Source of the DNA: DASRAP01 sp035277145
GTDB taxonomy: Bacteria; Gemmatimonadota; Gemmatimonadetes; Gemmatimonadales; Gemmatimonadaceae
Length of the DNA: 64,000 bases
Direction of reading: 5' to 3'
NCBI GenBank assembly: GCA_035277145.1
Contig: DATELA010000092.1
Coordinates: forward strand, 1-64,000
The position numbers and the translations under genes are program-made. The notes beneath the pieces were generated by a model, which was not told the origin of the DNA, ran no database searches, and saw nothing but the letters and a program-made list of their open reading frames with translations. Shown here piece by piece: positions 25,142 through 33,746 of this stretch; the stretch's first letter is position 1; each line of letters opens with the position of its first letter.

Positions 25142-27420
25142 GCCATTCCTCGCCACCGGCGGTACGACCACTCCGCACCGAGCAGAGCGATCAATACCAA
25201 GAGTACCGCGGGCATATCCCAGAGGTCCCGCGCTTCGCGCACGGTAACGCCGCTGTCGGTGTACTTCACATCGTCAATCAGTTTTTCGGCGTCGGCGAGT
25301 GGGTAATAGCGTCCGCGTGTTTCCTCTGCCATGCGTCGGAGCAGCGGCGTACGCAATTCCGCTTGCTCAACGTCCGCACCGTGATCGTCCGCGAGCAGCG
25401 CGCCCGGTGCGGATCGCGTGGTGTCGCGACCGCGCACAGCGGTTGCGCTCAGCGAGTACACACCTGCTTCCTCAGCGAGAAAGCGTCCGGTGTATGTGCC
25501 GTCTTCGCGCAGCGACCATTCGAGCGGCACGTCGACCATGCGTCCTGCCGGTGTTGTGACGGTCGCTGTTACGATCGCGTCGTTGACGTCGATGTAATTC
25601 TTGTCGGCGACTCGCGCGCGCAGCGTGAGCGGTTCGCCGGGTCCGACGCGCGCCGGTAGCGCCGCGATTTCCACCTGATCCGGAACATCTTCGAGCAACC
25701 AGCGCATCATTTGCCGCCACAACGTTTCGTGTGTCTCGTCTTCGACGGCGATGTCGGCGTGCATTTGCCAGAGCCACGAGTCCTGCACACCGAGCACTGC
25801 GCCGATGCCGCGACCGTACCGCTGATAGGCGAAGATCGGAACTTCCGCATTGCTGCCTTCGAGCCGTCCGGTCAACAACGCGGTCGCACCGGGCCGCAGC
25901 GATCCGAGATTGTTCACGATCGTGAGCGGCGGCAGTGTGCGCCACTTTGCCGCCGAGGCGGAGTCCGTTGGACCGATTTGCAATGCCGCGTGCGCGCGTC
26001 CGGCATTTGTCGGACGAATCGTCGCTTCAGTGGCTGGGCCTGACGTGTCCATGACCGCGCGATCGAGCGCGACCGGAAGTACATCGGCGAGTGCGGTTCC
26101 GCTGTATCCACCCTCCGCGAGCGACCCGCGTCCGCCGAGCGCCAACAATCCGCCGCCGCGCTGACTCACGAAATCGGTGAGCATGCGCAGTTGATCGCCG
26201 GTGAAGAAATGCGATTCGATGCTCCCGAGAATGATCGCGGGGTATTTGAACAGTTCTTCGCGCGTGGTGGGGAATCCGCCCAACAGTTCGAGCGAATCGC
26301 GCACGCCGGTGCGATAGAACTTTCCTTCCGCGGTGCGCAGCATGCCGACGAGCTGCAGCGCTGTATCAGGAGCAACGGCGCGTCGCATGAACGCGAACTC
26401 CGGCCGCGGTTCGCCTTCGATGTACAGCACGCGTTCTGGACCGCGGCGAACGTGGAGTACGGTGTGGTATTCGTTGTTCTCGGCGATGGTTTCTCGCTCG
26501 AGCGGCTTTGCGCGTACCGTCAACCGATAAGTGCCTGGATCGAGCGTGGGTAAACGGATGCGCGCATTTGCGATATCACCGCTCGCCGGCAACGTGACGT
26601 CTTCGGTTGCGACGATGCGCCCGTTCGCTTCAACCGACACCGGTGTGCGCTGACCGTTCAACCCGCGCACGCGAATCGCGGCGTCGACCAGTACGTTCGC
26701 GCCTTCGAGCACACTCGGTGGCGTGGCAACGCGTTCGATCGCGATGTCGCGCGCGAACCGTTCGAGTCCCACGCCAACCGTGTACACGGGAATCTTTCGT
26801 GCACGCAGCGCGAGCAACGCCGCACCTATTTCACTGCCGCCGTTATCAGCGCCATCGCTAACGACGACCAAACCCGCAACCGGCGTGCCTGAAAGTTCTT
26901 CACGCGCAGCGTCCAGTGCGGTGGCGAGATCGGTGCGTGTTCCGTTCGCCGTGAGCGCAGCTGGATTCGTTATTGGGCGGGCGTCAGCAGCAAAACGGAA
27001 GTAACGCAGCACATACTGTTCGGAGAGCCGTTTGCTGAGTTCGGCCGAATCGCGGAATACGCGCTGAACTTCCGACACGCGCGACGAATCACCGAGGTCG
27101 GTCAGACGCATGGAGCGCGAGTCGTCGAGCAAAATTCCCAGCACGTTTCGCTGCGGCACCGCGCTCGACAGCATGAGCGTCGGGCGGAAGAGCGCGAATG
27201 CGAGTGTCGCGACCGCCGCGCCACGCAGTGCACCGAGAATCAGCCGATCGCGCGCGGTCAGCGTGCGGAGCCGGCTGTGCAGGAAACCAATACCAATGAT
27301 TGCGCCGATCGCGACGCCCGCGAGCACCATCGCCGGGAGGATCGGGGCGAAGGTGAAGTCGCCGCGCTCGAACACCCGCGGCGGATACTTGAACAAGAAG
27401 GTAAAAAGGGCCTCGAACAC
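25138..27420 (-). CDS. VWA plus glutamine-amidotransferase-like membrane protein
   Basis: 760 residues, first gene of the nine-gene operon. Two N-terminal membrane helices (about 28-48 and 62-84), then a VWA-like domain beginning LGILLDDSRSM with VVSDGADNGG further on. A GATase-like domain (VLYIEGEPRPEFAFM, YPAIILGSIESHFF, RGGGLLALGGRGSLAEGG) follows, and a C-terminal helix (MPAVLLVLIALLGAEW). No GATase catalytic cysteine is visible, so this part is probably structural or ligand-binding. The family is usually found with MoxR/DUF58 genes, as here. Confidence 0.78.
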   Translation of the reverse strand: MFEALFTFLFKYPPRVFERGDFTFAPILPAMVLAGVAIGAIIGIGFLHSRLRTLTARDRLILGALRGAAVATLAFALFRPTLMLSSAVPQRNVLGILLDDSRSMRLTDLGDSSRVSEVQRVFRDSAELSKRLSEQYVLRYFRFAADARPITNPAALTANGTRTDLATALDAAREELSGTPVAGLVVVSDGADNGGSEIGAALLALRARKIPVYTVGVGLERFARDIAIERVATPPSVLEGANVLVDAAIRVRGLNGQRTPVSVEANGRIVATEDVTLPASGDIANARIRLPTLDPGTYRLTVRAKPLERETIAENNEYHTVLHVRRGPERVLYIEGEPRPEFAFMRRAVAPDTALQLVGMLRTAEGKFYRTGVRDSLELLGGFPTTREELFKYPAIILGSIESHFFTGDQLRMLTDFVSQRGGGLLALGGRGSLAEGGYSGTALADVLPVALDRAVMDTSGPATEATIRPTNAGRAHAALQIGPTDSASAAKWRTLPPLTIVNNLGSLRPGATALLTGRLEGSNAEVPIFAYQRYGRGIGAVLGVQDSWLWQMHADIAVEDETHETLWRQMMRWLLEDVPDQVEIAALPARVGPGEPLTLRARVADKNYIDVNDAIVTATVTTPAGRMVDVPLEWSLREDGTYTGRFLAEEAGVYSLSATAVRGRDTTRSAPGALLADDHGADVEQAELRTPLLRRMAEETRGRYYPLADAEKLIDDVKYTDSGVTVREARDLWDMPAVLLVLIALLGAEWSYRRWRGMA

Positions 27421-27456
27421 GGGTCCCGTAGTCGCGGAAAAGGGCCTTGTTGGTCG

Positions 27457-27462
27457 ATTATA
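27457..27462 (-). promoter_or_regulatory. Promoter of the nine-gene operon (-10 box)
   Basis: On the - strand this reads TATAAT, a perfect -10 hexamer, 36 nt before the ATG at 27420, giving a leader of roughly 29 nt. No good -35 hexamer is seen at the usual spacing in the GC-rich upstream DNA. It lies in the 90 nt gap after the M24 peptidase gene. Confidence 0.55.
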
Positions 27463-27510
27463 ACACGCGGCGCGAGGGCCTACGCCGCTGCGGGGCCAAA
27501 CGTTGTCGAA

Positions 27511-28791
27511 TTAGTTGAACGGCGTCTCCAGGCTGGTGGATTGCGGCGTGAATAGCTCGGCGCCGGTTTCGGTGATGAGCATGTCATCCTCGAGTCGGAC
27601 GCCAAACTCACCTGGGATGTAGATGCCGGGTTCGTCTGAGAACATCATGCCTGGTGCGAGTGGGAGCTTGTTGCCACGCACGAGGTACGGCCATTCGTGA
27701 CCGTCCATTCCCATGCCATGGCCGACGCGATGCGTGAAGAATTTGTAGTCCGGCCCAAAGCCCCCATCCGTGATCACCTTGCGCGCCGCTGCATCGACCG
27801 CTTCGCACGGGACGCCCGGTTTGGCCGCGGCGAGCGCGGCAGACTGCGCGCGGAACTCGATGTCGAACACGTCCTTCATGCGCTGGGTCGGCGTACCGAG
27901 CACGAACGTGCGCGAAATATCTGAGCTATAGCCCTCGACTTTGCAGCCACCGTCAATCAGCAGGATGCTGCCTTCTTCCACGACTTGCGGCGTCGCCGAA
28001 CCGTGTGGCAGCGCGGAATACTTACCGACTTGCACACCGGCTGATCCGTTGAATCCGAGTTTTGTGTGCGCCTGCGAAACCAAGCGCGCGAAATCGTCTT
28101 GCGTCATTCCGGCGCGCAACGATTTCCACGCTGCTTCGTACGCTTTGAGCGTGACCTGACTCGCGAGGCGCATCAGCGCGATTTCGTGCGCGTCCTTGAT
28201 GATGCGACAACCCGCGGTGACCGGCGTTCCGCTGACAACTTTCACGCCGGGTGTATGTGCAGCGCCATCCGCGAATACGAAACGCACCGTCTCTTCCGCA
28301 CCGATCGTCGCCGTTGAAAGACCATGGTCGCGCAAACCCATCGCGAGTTTTGCATAGGGGCTTTCGTCTTCTTCCCACGCGTACACGCGGGCGTTCTTTC
28401 CGAGCGGACCGAGCTGTGCTTGTTCGAGTGCGCGCTCCTCTTCGAACTTCGGCGTGATCAGAAACGCGTCGCCCTTTGCGGGAATGATTGCGGCCAGCAG
28501 GCGCTCGCTGAGTCCCCAGCTCATTCCGGTGAAGTAGACCATGGATGTTCCGCCGGTCAGCATCAGCGCGTCGATGCGATTGTCGCGCATGAGCCCGCGC
28601 GCCTTCTCGATGCGGCCCCGGCGTTCGTCCGCGGAGATGGGCGTCGCTTGCGAGCGCATCGATGTCAGTGCCTTGATCGCCGGCGGAAGGTCTTCGGCGG
28701 CGTCGGCATCAGCCGCCTCGGCGCAACCCGCGACGAGCGCGGCACTGGCGGCGACGGACGATGACGCGATGAATTGGCGACGGGAAACCAT
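27511..28791 (-). CDS. M24 family metallopeptidase, Xaa-Pro aminopeptidase-like, Tat-exported lipoprotein
   Basis: 426 residues from ATG 28791. The N-terminus SRRQFIASSSVAASAALVAGC is a twin-arginine signal followed by a lipobox cysteine. The pita-bread domain shows all five metal ligands: two aspartates in DGGCKVEGYSSDISRTF, the histidine in HRVGHGMGMDGHEW, and glutamates in SDEPGIYIPGEFGVRLEDD. It should remove N-terminal residues before proline from peptides outside the cytoplasm. An upstream ATG at 28836 would bury the Tat signal. Confidence 0.88.
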   Translation of the reverse strand: MVSRRQFIASSSVAASAALVAGCAEAADADAAEDLPPAIKALTSMRSQATPISADERRGRIEKARGLMRDNRIDALMLTGGTSMVYFTGMSWGLSERLLAAIIPAKGDAFLITPKFEEERALEQAQLGPLGKNARVYAWEEDESPYAKLAMGLRDHGLSTATIGAEETVRFVFADGAAHTPGVKVVSGTPVTAGCRIIKDAHEIALMRLASQVTLKAYEAAWKSLRAGMTQDDFARLVSQAHTKLGFNGSAGVQVGKYSALPHGSATPQVVEEGSILLIDGGCKVEGYSSDISRTFVLGTPTQRMKDVFDIEFRAQSAALAAAKPGVPCEAVDAAARKVITDGGFGPDYKFFTHRVGHGMGMDGHEWPYLVRGNKLPLAPGMMFSDEPGIYIPGEFGVRLEDDMLITETGAELFTPQSTSLETPFN

Positions 28792-28984
28792 GGCAAGTCT
28801 GGGAATGAGTTGTCGTGAATTTGCCGCGCGGGACACGCGGGGGCGAGGCAGTGGAAGGGTCCGCCGCGCGGTTCAGCGCAATCGGGGCGCGCCCTGGCCC
28901 GTGCCGCTGGCGCGACGGTCGCTACTCCGCATAGGGTTCAGCATCGCCAGGACCCGGCACGTCTGTCTCGATCCCGAGGTTGTC

Positions 28985-29605
28985 ATGCGTAAAGCCTTTC
29001 TCGCCGCGCTTGCACTCGTTGTTGCGCCGGCCGTCGCGCACGCACAAAAATTCGTCGGACAAACCACGCTGCCTGCCTCGCTGCCTGCGCCGGTTTTGCT
29101 CGATACCAGCGGCATGTTTCAGGCGCGCTACGCGAAGATCGGTGACGATTTGTTCATCGGCGGCCAGCCGACGGAACGCGCGCTACGTGAAATGAAAGCG
29201 CAGGGCGTCACCACCGTTATCAATCTGCGCATGCCGGCCGAACTGACGCGTCTCGGTTTCGACGAGGCAAAGCTCATCGCCGATCTCGGCATGAAGTACG
29301 TGCACATCCCGATGCGTGGCGGAGAAGGCGACTCCGCGTACACGCCCGTCACACTGAAAAAGTTTGCGGACGCGCTCAAGGGCGCGAACGGAAAAGTCTT
29401 GTTGCATTGCACGATTGCGTGGCGCGCGAGTCACATCTGGGGCGCGTACCTCATCAGCAATGGTGCGGGCGATGCCGCCGCGTTGACGCACACACGTGCG
29501 ATCAACTTGATGGACGAACACCGCATGGATAACAGCGGCAAACAACCAATCGAAATGTTTCTCGGCAAACCCGTTGCGGGTTTGGGACGGCCAAGCGGAG
29601 GCTGA
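28985..29605 (+). CDS. Exported DUF442-like (beta-lactamase-hydrolase-like) phosphatase
   Basis: 206 residues from ATG 28985; signal peptide ends AHAQ. DIFIGGQPTE-like start (DDLFIGGQPTERAL), GVTTVINLRMPAE and the P-loop LLHCTIAWRAS match the small cysteine-phosphatase-like DUF442 family, whose loop is HCxxGxR. The cysteine and arginine are present, but the usual glycine is alanine. Catalysis on a periplasmic phosphoester is possible but not shown. Long in-frame extension upstream to 28541 is antisense to the M24 gene and is rejected. Confidence 0.65.
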   Translation: MRKAFLAALALVVAPAVAHAQKFVGQTTLPASLPAPVLLDTSGMFQARYAKIGDDLFIGGQPTERALREMKAQGVTTVINLRMPAELTRLGFDEAKLIADLGMKYVHIPMRGGEGDSAYTPVTLKKFADALKGANGKVLLHCTIAWRASHIWGAYLISNGAGDAAALTHTRAINLMDEHRMDNSGKQPIEMFLGKPVAGLGRPSGG

Positions 29606-29623
29606 CGCGCGGCCGACGCCGCG

Positions 29624-30766
29624 CTACGCCATTGCGAGCGGCAGTGCGCGACGCGCGCTGGCGCTCGATGTTTTGATGAAGCCGCCGCCGAGTACGCGAT
29701 CGTTCTCGTCATACAACACCAGTGACTGACCTGCGGTAATCGCGCTGATGGGGCTCTCCAGCGCGATCTCAATTTCGTTTGATTCCGAGCGCACGACTTC
29801 GCCGGCCACGAGCGGCGCGCGATGCCGCACGCGCGCGAACACCCGGTCTCCGATCCCCGGTCCCCGATCTGAAAGCCAACTCACGTCGCGCGCAATCACA
29901 CCGCGGCCGAGCAGGGCATCGCGCGGGCCGATCACGACCGCGCGCTCTGCGGGCCGAATCGCGACCACGTACATCGCTTCCGCCGATCCGCCGGGTAAAC
30001 CGCGGCGCTGTCCAACGGTGAATCGCGCGTAGCCATCGTGCTCGCCGATGATTGTGCCTTCGAGCGTCATAAGCGGACCGGCGCTTAGCGCAGGGTGATC
30101 GGCACCGAGCTTCTGCTCGAGCACGTTCGCGTAGTTGCCGTCGGGAACGAAGCAGATCTCCTGACTCTCCGGTTTTTCCGCGACGTGCAACAAACCAAGT
30201 TCGGCCGCAAGTGCGCGCGTTTGCGCCTTGGTGAGCGCGCCAACCGGCAACATCAAGCGCGGCAACACCGCGCGATCGATTCCCCAGAGGAAATACGTTT
30301 GATCTTTCGCGTCGTCGGTGCCGCGATAGAGCGCACCATGGATGACGCGCGCGTAATGACCGGTCGCGACGAAGTCGGCGTCGATGCGATCGGCCGTGAT
30401 TACCAGATCGCGAAACTTGGTGAATGTGTTGCACCGAACGCACGGAATTGGCGTGCGGCCCGCGACGTATTCACTCACGAAGTCGTCGATGACGTCGCGC
30501 TTGAATGGCGATTCGAGATTGATGACGTAGTGCGGTACGCCGATCCGTTCCGCGACTCGGCGCGCATCGTTCGCTGAATCGAGTGAGCAGCACGGACGAT
30601 CGGGCAACTCGGTGCCGTCGCTGTGCAACTTCATCGTCACGCCGACGACGTCGTAGCCTTCGCGCGCAAGCACCGCCGCCGCGACGGACGAATCCACGCC
30701 GCCGGACATCGCCACCAGCACTCGCGGTCGCCGTGGTCGTGCCTCGCGCTCTCGTCTTCTCGTCAT
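29624..30766 (-). CDS. mnmA: tRNA-specific 2-thiouridylase
   Basis: Thiolates U34 of tRNA Lys/Glu/Gln. The PP-loop SGGVDSS is at 21-27, the nucleophile cysteine is in TPIPCVRCN, the second catalytic cysteine is in SQEICFVPDG, and the C-terminal beta domain ends near ARRALPLAMA. The N-terminus MTRRREREARPRRP is unusual: it is encoded by the same GAGAAGACGAGAG unit that makes up the intergenic palindromes. Translation could instead start at the GTG just before LVAMSGG. The cysteine desulfurase gene, the likely sulfur donor, lies 2 nt upstream. Confidence 0.93.
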   Translation of the reverse strand: MTRRREREARPRRPRVLVAMSGGVDSSVAAAVLAREGYDVVGVTMKLHSDGTELPDRPCCSLDSANDARRVAERIGVPHYVINLESPFKRDVIDDFVSEYVAGRTPIPCVRCNTFTKFRDLVITADRIDADFVATGHYARVIHGALYRGTDDAKDQTYFLWGIDRAVLPRLMLPVGALTKAQTRALAAELGLLHVAEKPESQEICFVPDGNYANVLEQKLGADHPALSAGPLMTLEGTIIGEHDGYARFTVGQRRGLPGGSAEAMYVVAIRPAERAVVIGPRDALLGRGVIARDVSWLSDRGPGIGDRVFARVRHRAPLVAGEVVRSESNEIEIALESPISAITAGQSLVLYDENDRVLGGGFIKTSSASARRALPLAMA

Positions 30767-30768
30767 CT

Positions 30769-31926
30769 CTACGCTGTGACTTGTCCCCGCGCTTTCGCTG
30801 CAAGGGCCGGCAACACTTCAATCACACGCTCGATCGCTTGTTCATCCGTGAGTGAACCAAGCGAAAGCCGGAGTTGTCCTGCGACGAGATCGGGTGCTAC
30901 GCCCATCGCGCTCAACACGTGCGATGCGCCCACACTTCCGCTTTGACACGCGGATCCGCCCGAACACGCAATTCCCTTGAGATCGAGCGCCATCAACATC
31001 GATTCGCTATCAGTTCCTGGAATCGATGCGCTGAGGATGTGCGGCGCGCGCTCCGCGCCGCGTGCGTGCACAACGATGTCGGGAATGCGCTCGCGCAGCG
31101 CCTTCTCGAGGCGGTCGCGAAGCGAGCGCACGCGAGCGGACTCGGCGTCATGCTCTGCGATCGTGAGCTCCATTGCGGTTGCGAGACCAACAGCCATCGC
31201 AACGTTCTCGGTACCCGGCCGTCGACCGCGGTCTTGCGTACCACCAAAAAACAGCGGTGCGAGTGGCGTGCCTCTTCGCACGAACATCGCACCGATTCCC
31301 TTGGGCGCGCCGAGCTTGTGACCGGAAACAGAGAGCAGATCGAACGGAAGCGCGCGCGCATCGATTGTCACCTTGCCGAAGGCTTGCACAGCGTCCGTGT
31401 GAAACACGGCGCCGCGCTCCTTCGTGTGCGTACACAACGCCGGCACGGGTTGCACGGCGCCGGTCTCATTGTTCACCCACATCACGGTGACGAGCGCAGT
31501 GTGGTCGTCGATCTCGCGACGCGCGGCGTTCATATCGACGATACCGTCGCTCGTAACGCTGAGCATGCGCTCAGTCGCGCCTTCACACGCAGCCTGGTGC
31601 ACCGCGCCAAGCACCGCTTTGTGTTCGATCGGTGTCGTTGCGACGACGGTACGCCCGCGCTCTTTCAGAATTCGCCAACCGCCGAGCACCGCGAGGTTGT
31701 CCGCTTCAGTGCCGCCCGACGTGAACACCACTTCGTCGACGTTGGCGCCGAGACACTTCGCGACGCGTTCGCGCGCTTCATCGAGCGCCGCACGCGCTTC
31801 GCGTCCCCAGCGATGCGTGGACGACGGATTACCGAATCGCGGACCAAAAAACGGCTGCATTGCGGCGAAGACTTCGTCGCGAACGGGCGTCGTGGCCGCG
31901 TGATCGAAATAGTAGGGAGACGACAT
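30769..31926 (-). CDS. iscS: Cysteine desulfurase (IscS/NifS family)
   Basis: PLP enzyme that releases sulfur from cysteine as a persulfide. 385 residues; starts YYFDHAATTPVRDEV, has TSGGTEADNLA, the PLP lysine in SVSGHKLGAPKG (about K204), and the catalytic cysteine in IACSGGSACQSGS. Its immediate coupling to mnmA implies that it feeds tRNA thiolation; no Fe-S scaffold gene is next to it. A TAGATT box lies 8 nt before the ATG. Confidence 0.93.
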   Translation of the reverse strand: MSSPYYFDHAATTPVRDEVFAAMQPFFGPRFGNPSSTHRWGREARAALDEARERVAKCLGANVDEVVFTSGGTEADNLAVLGGWRILKERGRTVVATTPIEHKAVLGAVHQAACEGATERMLSVTSDGIVDMNAARREIDDHTALVTVMWVNNETGAVQPVPALCTHTKERGAVFHTDAVQAFGKVTIDARALPFDLLSVSGHKLGAPKGIGAMFVRRGTPLAPLFFGGTQDRGRRPGTENVAMAVGLATAMELTIAEHDAESARVRSLRDRLEKALRERIPDIVVHARGAERAPHILSASIPGTDSESMLMALDLKGIACSGGSACQSGSVGASHVLSAMGVAPDLVAGQLRLSLGSLTDEQAIERVIEVLPALAAKARGQVTA

Positions 31927-31934
31927 GGGCCCAC

Positions 31935-31940
31935 AATCTA
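31935..31940 (-). promoter_or_regulatory. -10-like box 8 nt before the desulfurase start
   Basis: On the - strand TAGATT is followed by 8 nt (gtgggccc) and the ATG at 31926, without a Shine-Dalgarno site. The box lies in the 18 nt gap after the fpg stop codon, so the desulfurase-mnmA pair may have its own leaderless start. Confidence 0.4.
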
Positions 31941-31944
31941 ACCC

Positions 31945-32865
31945 TCACCCTCGCGTCGTACTTCTCCCTCGTTCGATCATCCCGTCGTATTCGTCGATCG
32001 ACCGCGGCCAGTCGTCTTTCAGGAGCCGGGATAACCCCCTGTCTGCGAGCAGCTTTCCGCCCGTCTGGCACGTTGCACAGTAGTTCGTCTCGTTCTCCGC
32101 GTAGCGAATTCGCTGCACCGGAGACCCGCAGACGGGACAGGGCAGGCGATACCGCCCGTGCACGGCCATTTCGGGGCGAAATGCGGTGACTTTCTCCGGC
32201 CATGCGTCGCCGGTTTGCTCGCGCAGACGCGCTATCCACTCGCGGAGCACTGTGCGGCACGCGTCGTACAGGCGCGAGACGGCGGCTTCGTCGATGCGCG
32301 ATGTGAGGAGCAGCGGCGACAACTTCGCGCGATGCAGAATCTCGTCCGAATAGGAATTGCCGATGCCGTCGAACAAGGTCGGATCCGTCAGCGCGCGCTT
32401 CAGCGTGTGCGATTCCGAGCGCAGCCGTTTCGCGAACTGCGCTGGCGTCGCGTCGAGTACATCGAGGCCGCCGCGATCGAAGTCGCGTAACGCATCGCGT
32501 CCGTCGACCACGTGCAATGATGCGCGCTTTTTCTTGGATGCTTCGGTGAGCAGCAACCGCGCTTCGCCGAAATCGAATTCCGCGAGCGCAATCTTTCCCG
32601 GCGATTTCTTGCCTGGCTCGAGCCACTTGAGCCTTCCGCCGACCATCAAATGAATGACGAGAAACAACCCGCGCTCAAACTCGAGAACAATTCGTTTACC
32701 CAGGCGCTGCAGCGCGACCACGCGCGACGCATCGAGCGCGGCGAGTGGCGGCGTCACCGACCGCAACACAAACGGCGAACGAACGTGATGTGACTCGAGT
32801 GTGCGCCCGACCACGCGCGGCGTCAGCGCGTCGATGTATACCGTGATATCGGGAAGTTCGGGCAC
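31945..32865 (-). CDS. Fpg/Nei family DNA glycosylase
   Basis: Base-excision repair enzyme for oxidised bases, 306 residues. It starts MPELPDITVY, giving the catalytic N-terminal proline and glutamate. The beta-hairpin lysine is in LGKRIVLEF, the H2TH region contains TLFDGIGNSYSDEILHRA, and the C-terminal zinc finger is CPVCGSPV...CATCQT. Fpg (oxidised purines) and Nei (oxidised pyrimidines) cannot be separated with certainty by eye; the zinc finger is extended beyond the usual terminus by about 35 residues. It abuts bshB1 with no spacer. Confidence 0.88.
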   Translation of the reverse strand: MPELPDITVYIDALTPRVVGRTLESHHVRSPFVLRSVTPPLAALDASRVVALQRLGKRIVLEFERGLFLVIHLMVGGRLKWLEPGKKSPGKIALAEFDFGEARLLLTEASKKKRASLHVVDGRDALRDFDRGGLDVLDATPAQFAKRLRSESHTLKRALTDPTLFDGIGNSYSDEILHRAKLSPLLLTSRIDEAAVSRLYDACRTVLREWIARLREQTGDAWPEKVTAFRPEMAVHGRYRLPCPVCGSPVQRIRYAENETNYCATCQTGGKLLADRGLSRLLKDDWPRSIDEYDGMIERGRSTTRG

Positions 32866-33582
32866 CTAGAACGTGGCGACTCCGAGTCCAACCACATCTC
32901 CCACGCTCATCGTTTCCTGCGTCCAGAACGGTTCGCCGTACTGGACGCGAATCAACGATCCGTAGTGCGCGGAGTGGTGGCGAATGATGTCGTACAGAGG
33001 CTCGCCGTTGGGATACACTTCGCCCGCTTGCGTCGCGCCGTCGAATTGCGATCCGTAGCACTTGATCGCTTCGAGCTTTTTCTCAAACACCGCGGAGATG
33101 TCGACGACAAACGTCGGCTTCACATGATCTTCTCGGAACGTGATCGCGTGAATCAGTTTGCGCGGACGAAACGGTGGCGTGACTGGATCGATCTTCGCGA
33201 GGCCCGCGACGAAGCACGCGTCGCGCACGAGGCGCGCCGCCGCGTGATGATCGGGGTGCCGTCCGCGCGGTGCAGGCGCGATCACAACTTGCGGCTGCAA
33301 CTTCTTGATCATGCGCACGAGCTTGAGTCGCGTATCGGCCGTGTTCGCAATGCCCGCGTCGGGCAACTCCAGATTCTCGCGCGCGTCGAGTCCAAGAACT
33401 CCTGCCGCGCGTTCGGCTTCTGCTCCGCGCAACGCCGGCGTACCGCGCGTGCCTTTTTCGCCGAGGGAGAGATCGAGAATTCCGGTGCGATAGCCCTGCT
33501 GCTTCGCGACGAGCAACGTGCCGCCGCAGGTGAGTTCGGCGTCGTCGCGGTGCGGTGCGATGGCGAGGAGATCGACTGGCAT
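32866..33582 (-). CDS. bshB1: PIG-L family deacetylase, probable BshB1 of bacillithiol synthesis
   Basis: Zinc-dependent N-acetylglucosaminyl-malate deacetylase, 238 residues from ATG 33582. The metal motif is APHRDDAELTCGG and the second is GRHPDHHAA; SLGEKGTRGTP and the CYGSQF segment match BshB1 more than other PIG-L enzymes. Bacillithiol is the low-molecular-weight thiol of Firmicutes and several other phyla. An ATG at 33651 lies inside the palindromic repeat and is less likely; a TAGTAT box sits 7 nt before the chosen start. bshA and bshC are not in the window. Confidence 0.82.
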   Translation of the reverse strand: MPVDLLAIAPHRDDAELTCGGTLLVAKQQGYRTGILDLSLGEKGTRGTPALRGAEAERAAGVLGLDARENLELPDAGIANTADTRLKLVRMIKKLQPQVVIAPAPRGRHPDHHAAARLVRDACFVAGLAKIDPVTPPFRPRKLIHAITFREDHVKPTFVVDISAVFEKKLEAIKCYGSQFDGATQAGEVYPNGEPLYDIIRHHSAHYGSLIRVQYGEPFWTQETMSVGDVVGLGVATF

Positions 33583-33589
33583 GGCGCGA

Positions 33590-33595
33590 ATACTA
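33590..33595 (-). promoter_or_regulatory. -10-like box 7 nt before the bshB1 start
   Basis: On the - strand TAGTAT is followed by 7 nt (tcgcgcc) and the ATG at 33582. There is no Shine-Dalgarno site, so the mRNA is predicted to be leaderless. Confidence 0.45.
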
Positions 33596-33597
33596 CG

Positions 33598-33741
33598 TAG
33601 GAGCGAGGAGCGAGGTGAAGGATCGAGCGAAAAGGTGAAGGAGAAGGGCACGGAGAGTATGAGTGCTATCCCGCCTCATTCTCTCCGTGCCCTATTCCTT
33701 CGCCTGTCTCGCTTGATCCTCTTCCTTGATCCTCGCTCCTA
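33598..33741. repeat. GA-rich 144 bp imperfect palindrome between bshB1 and an amidase gene
   Basis: The outer arms TAGGAGCGAGGAGCGAGG and CCTTGATCCTCGCTCCTA and middle GGATCGAG/CTTGATCC units pair across the whole block. The core is a perfect 13 bp stem (33645-33657 with 33681-33693), extended inward by about 10 bp with one mismatch. It lies just downstream of the amidase stop codon and could end its transcript on the - strand. Confidence 0.75.
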
Positions 33742-33746
33742 TCTGT

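Noticed and set aside
28541..28984. Upstream extension of the DUF442-like frame
   Set aside because: It is antisense to the M24 peptidase gene and lacks similarity; a signal peptide starts at 28985.
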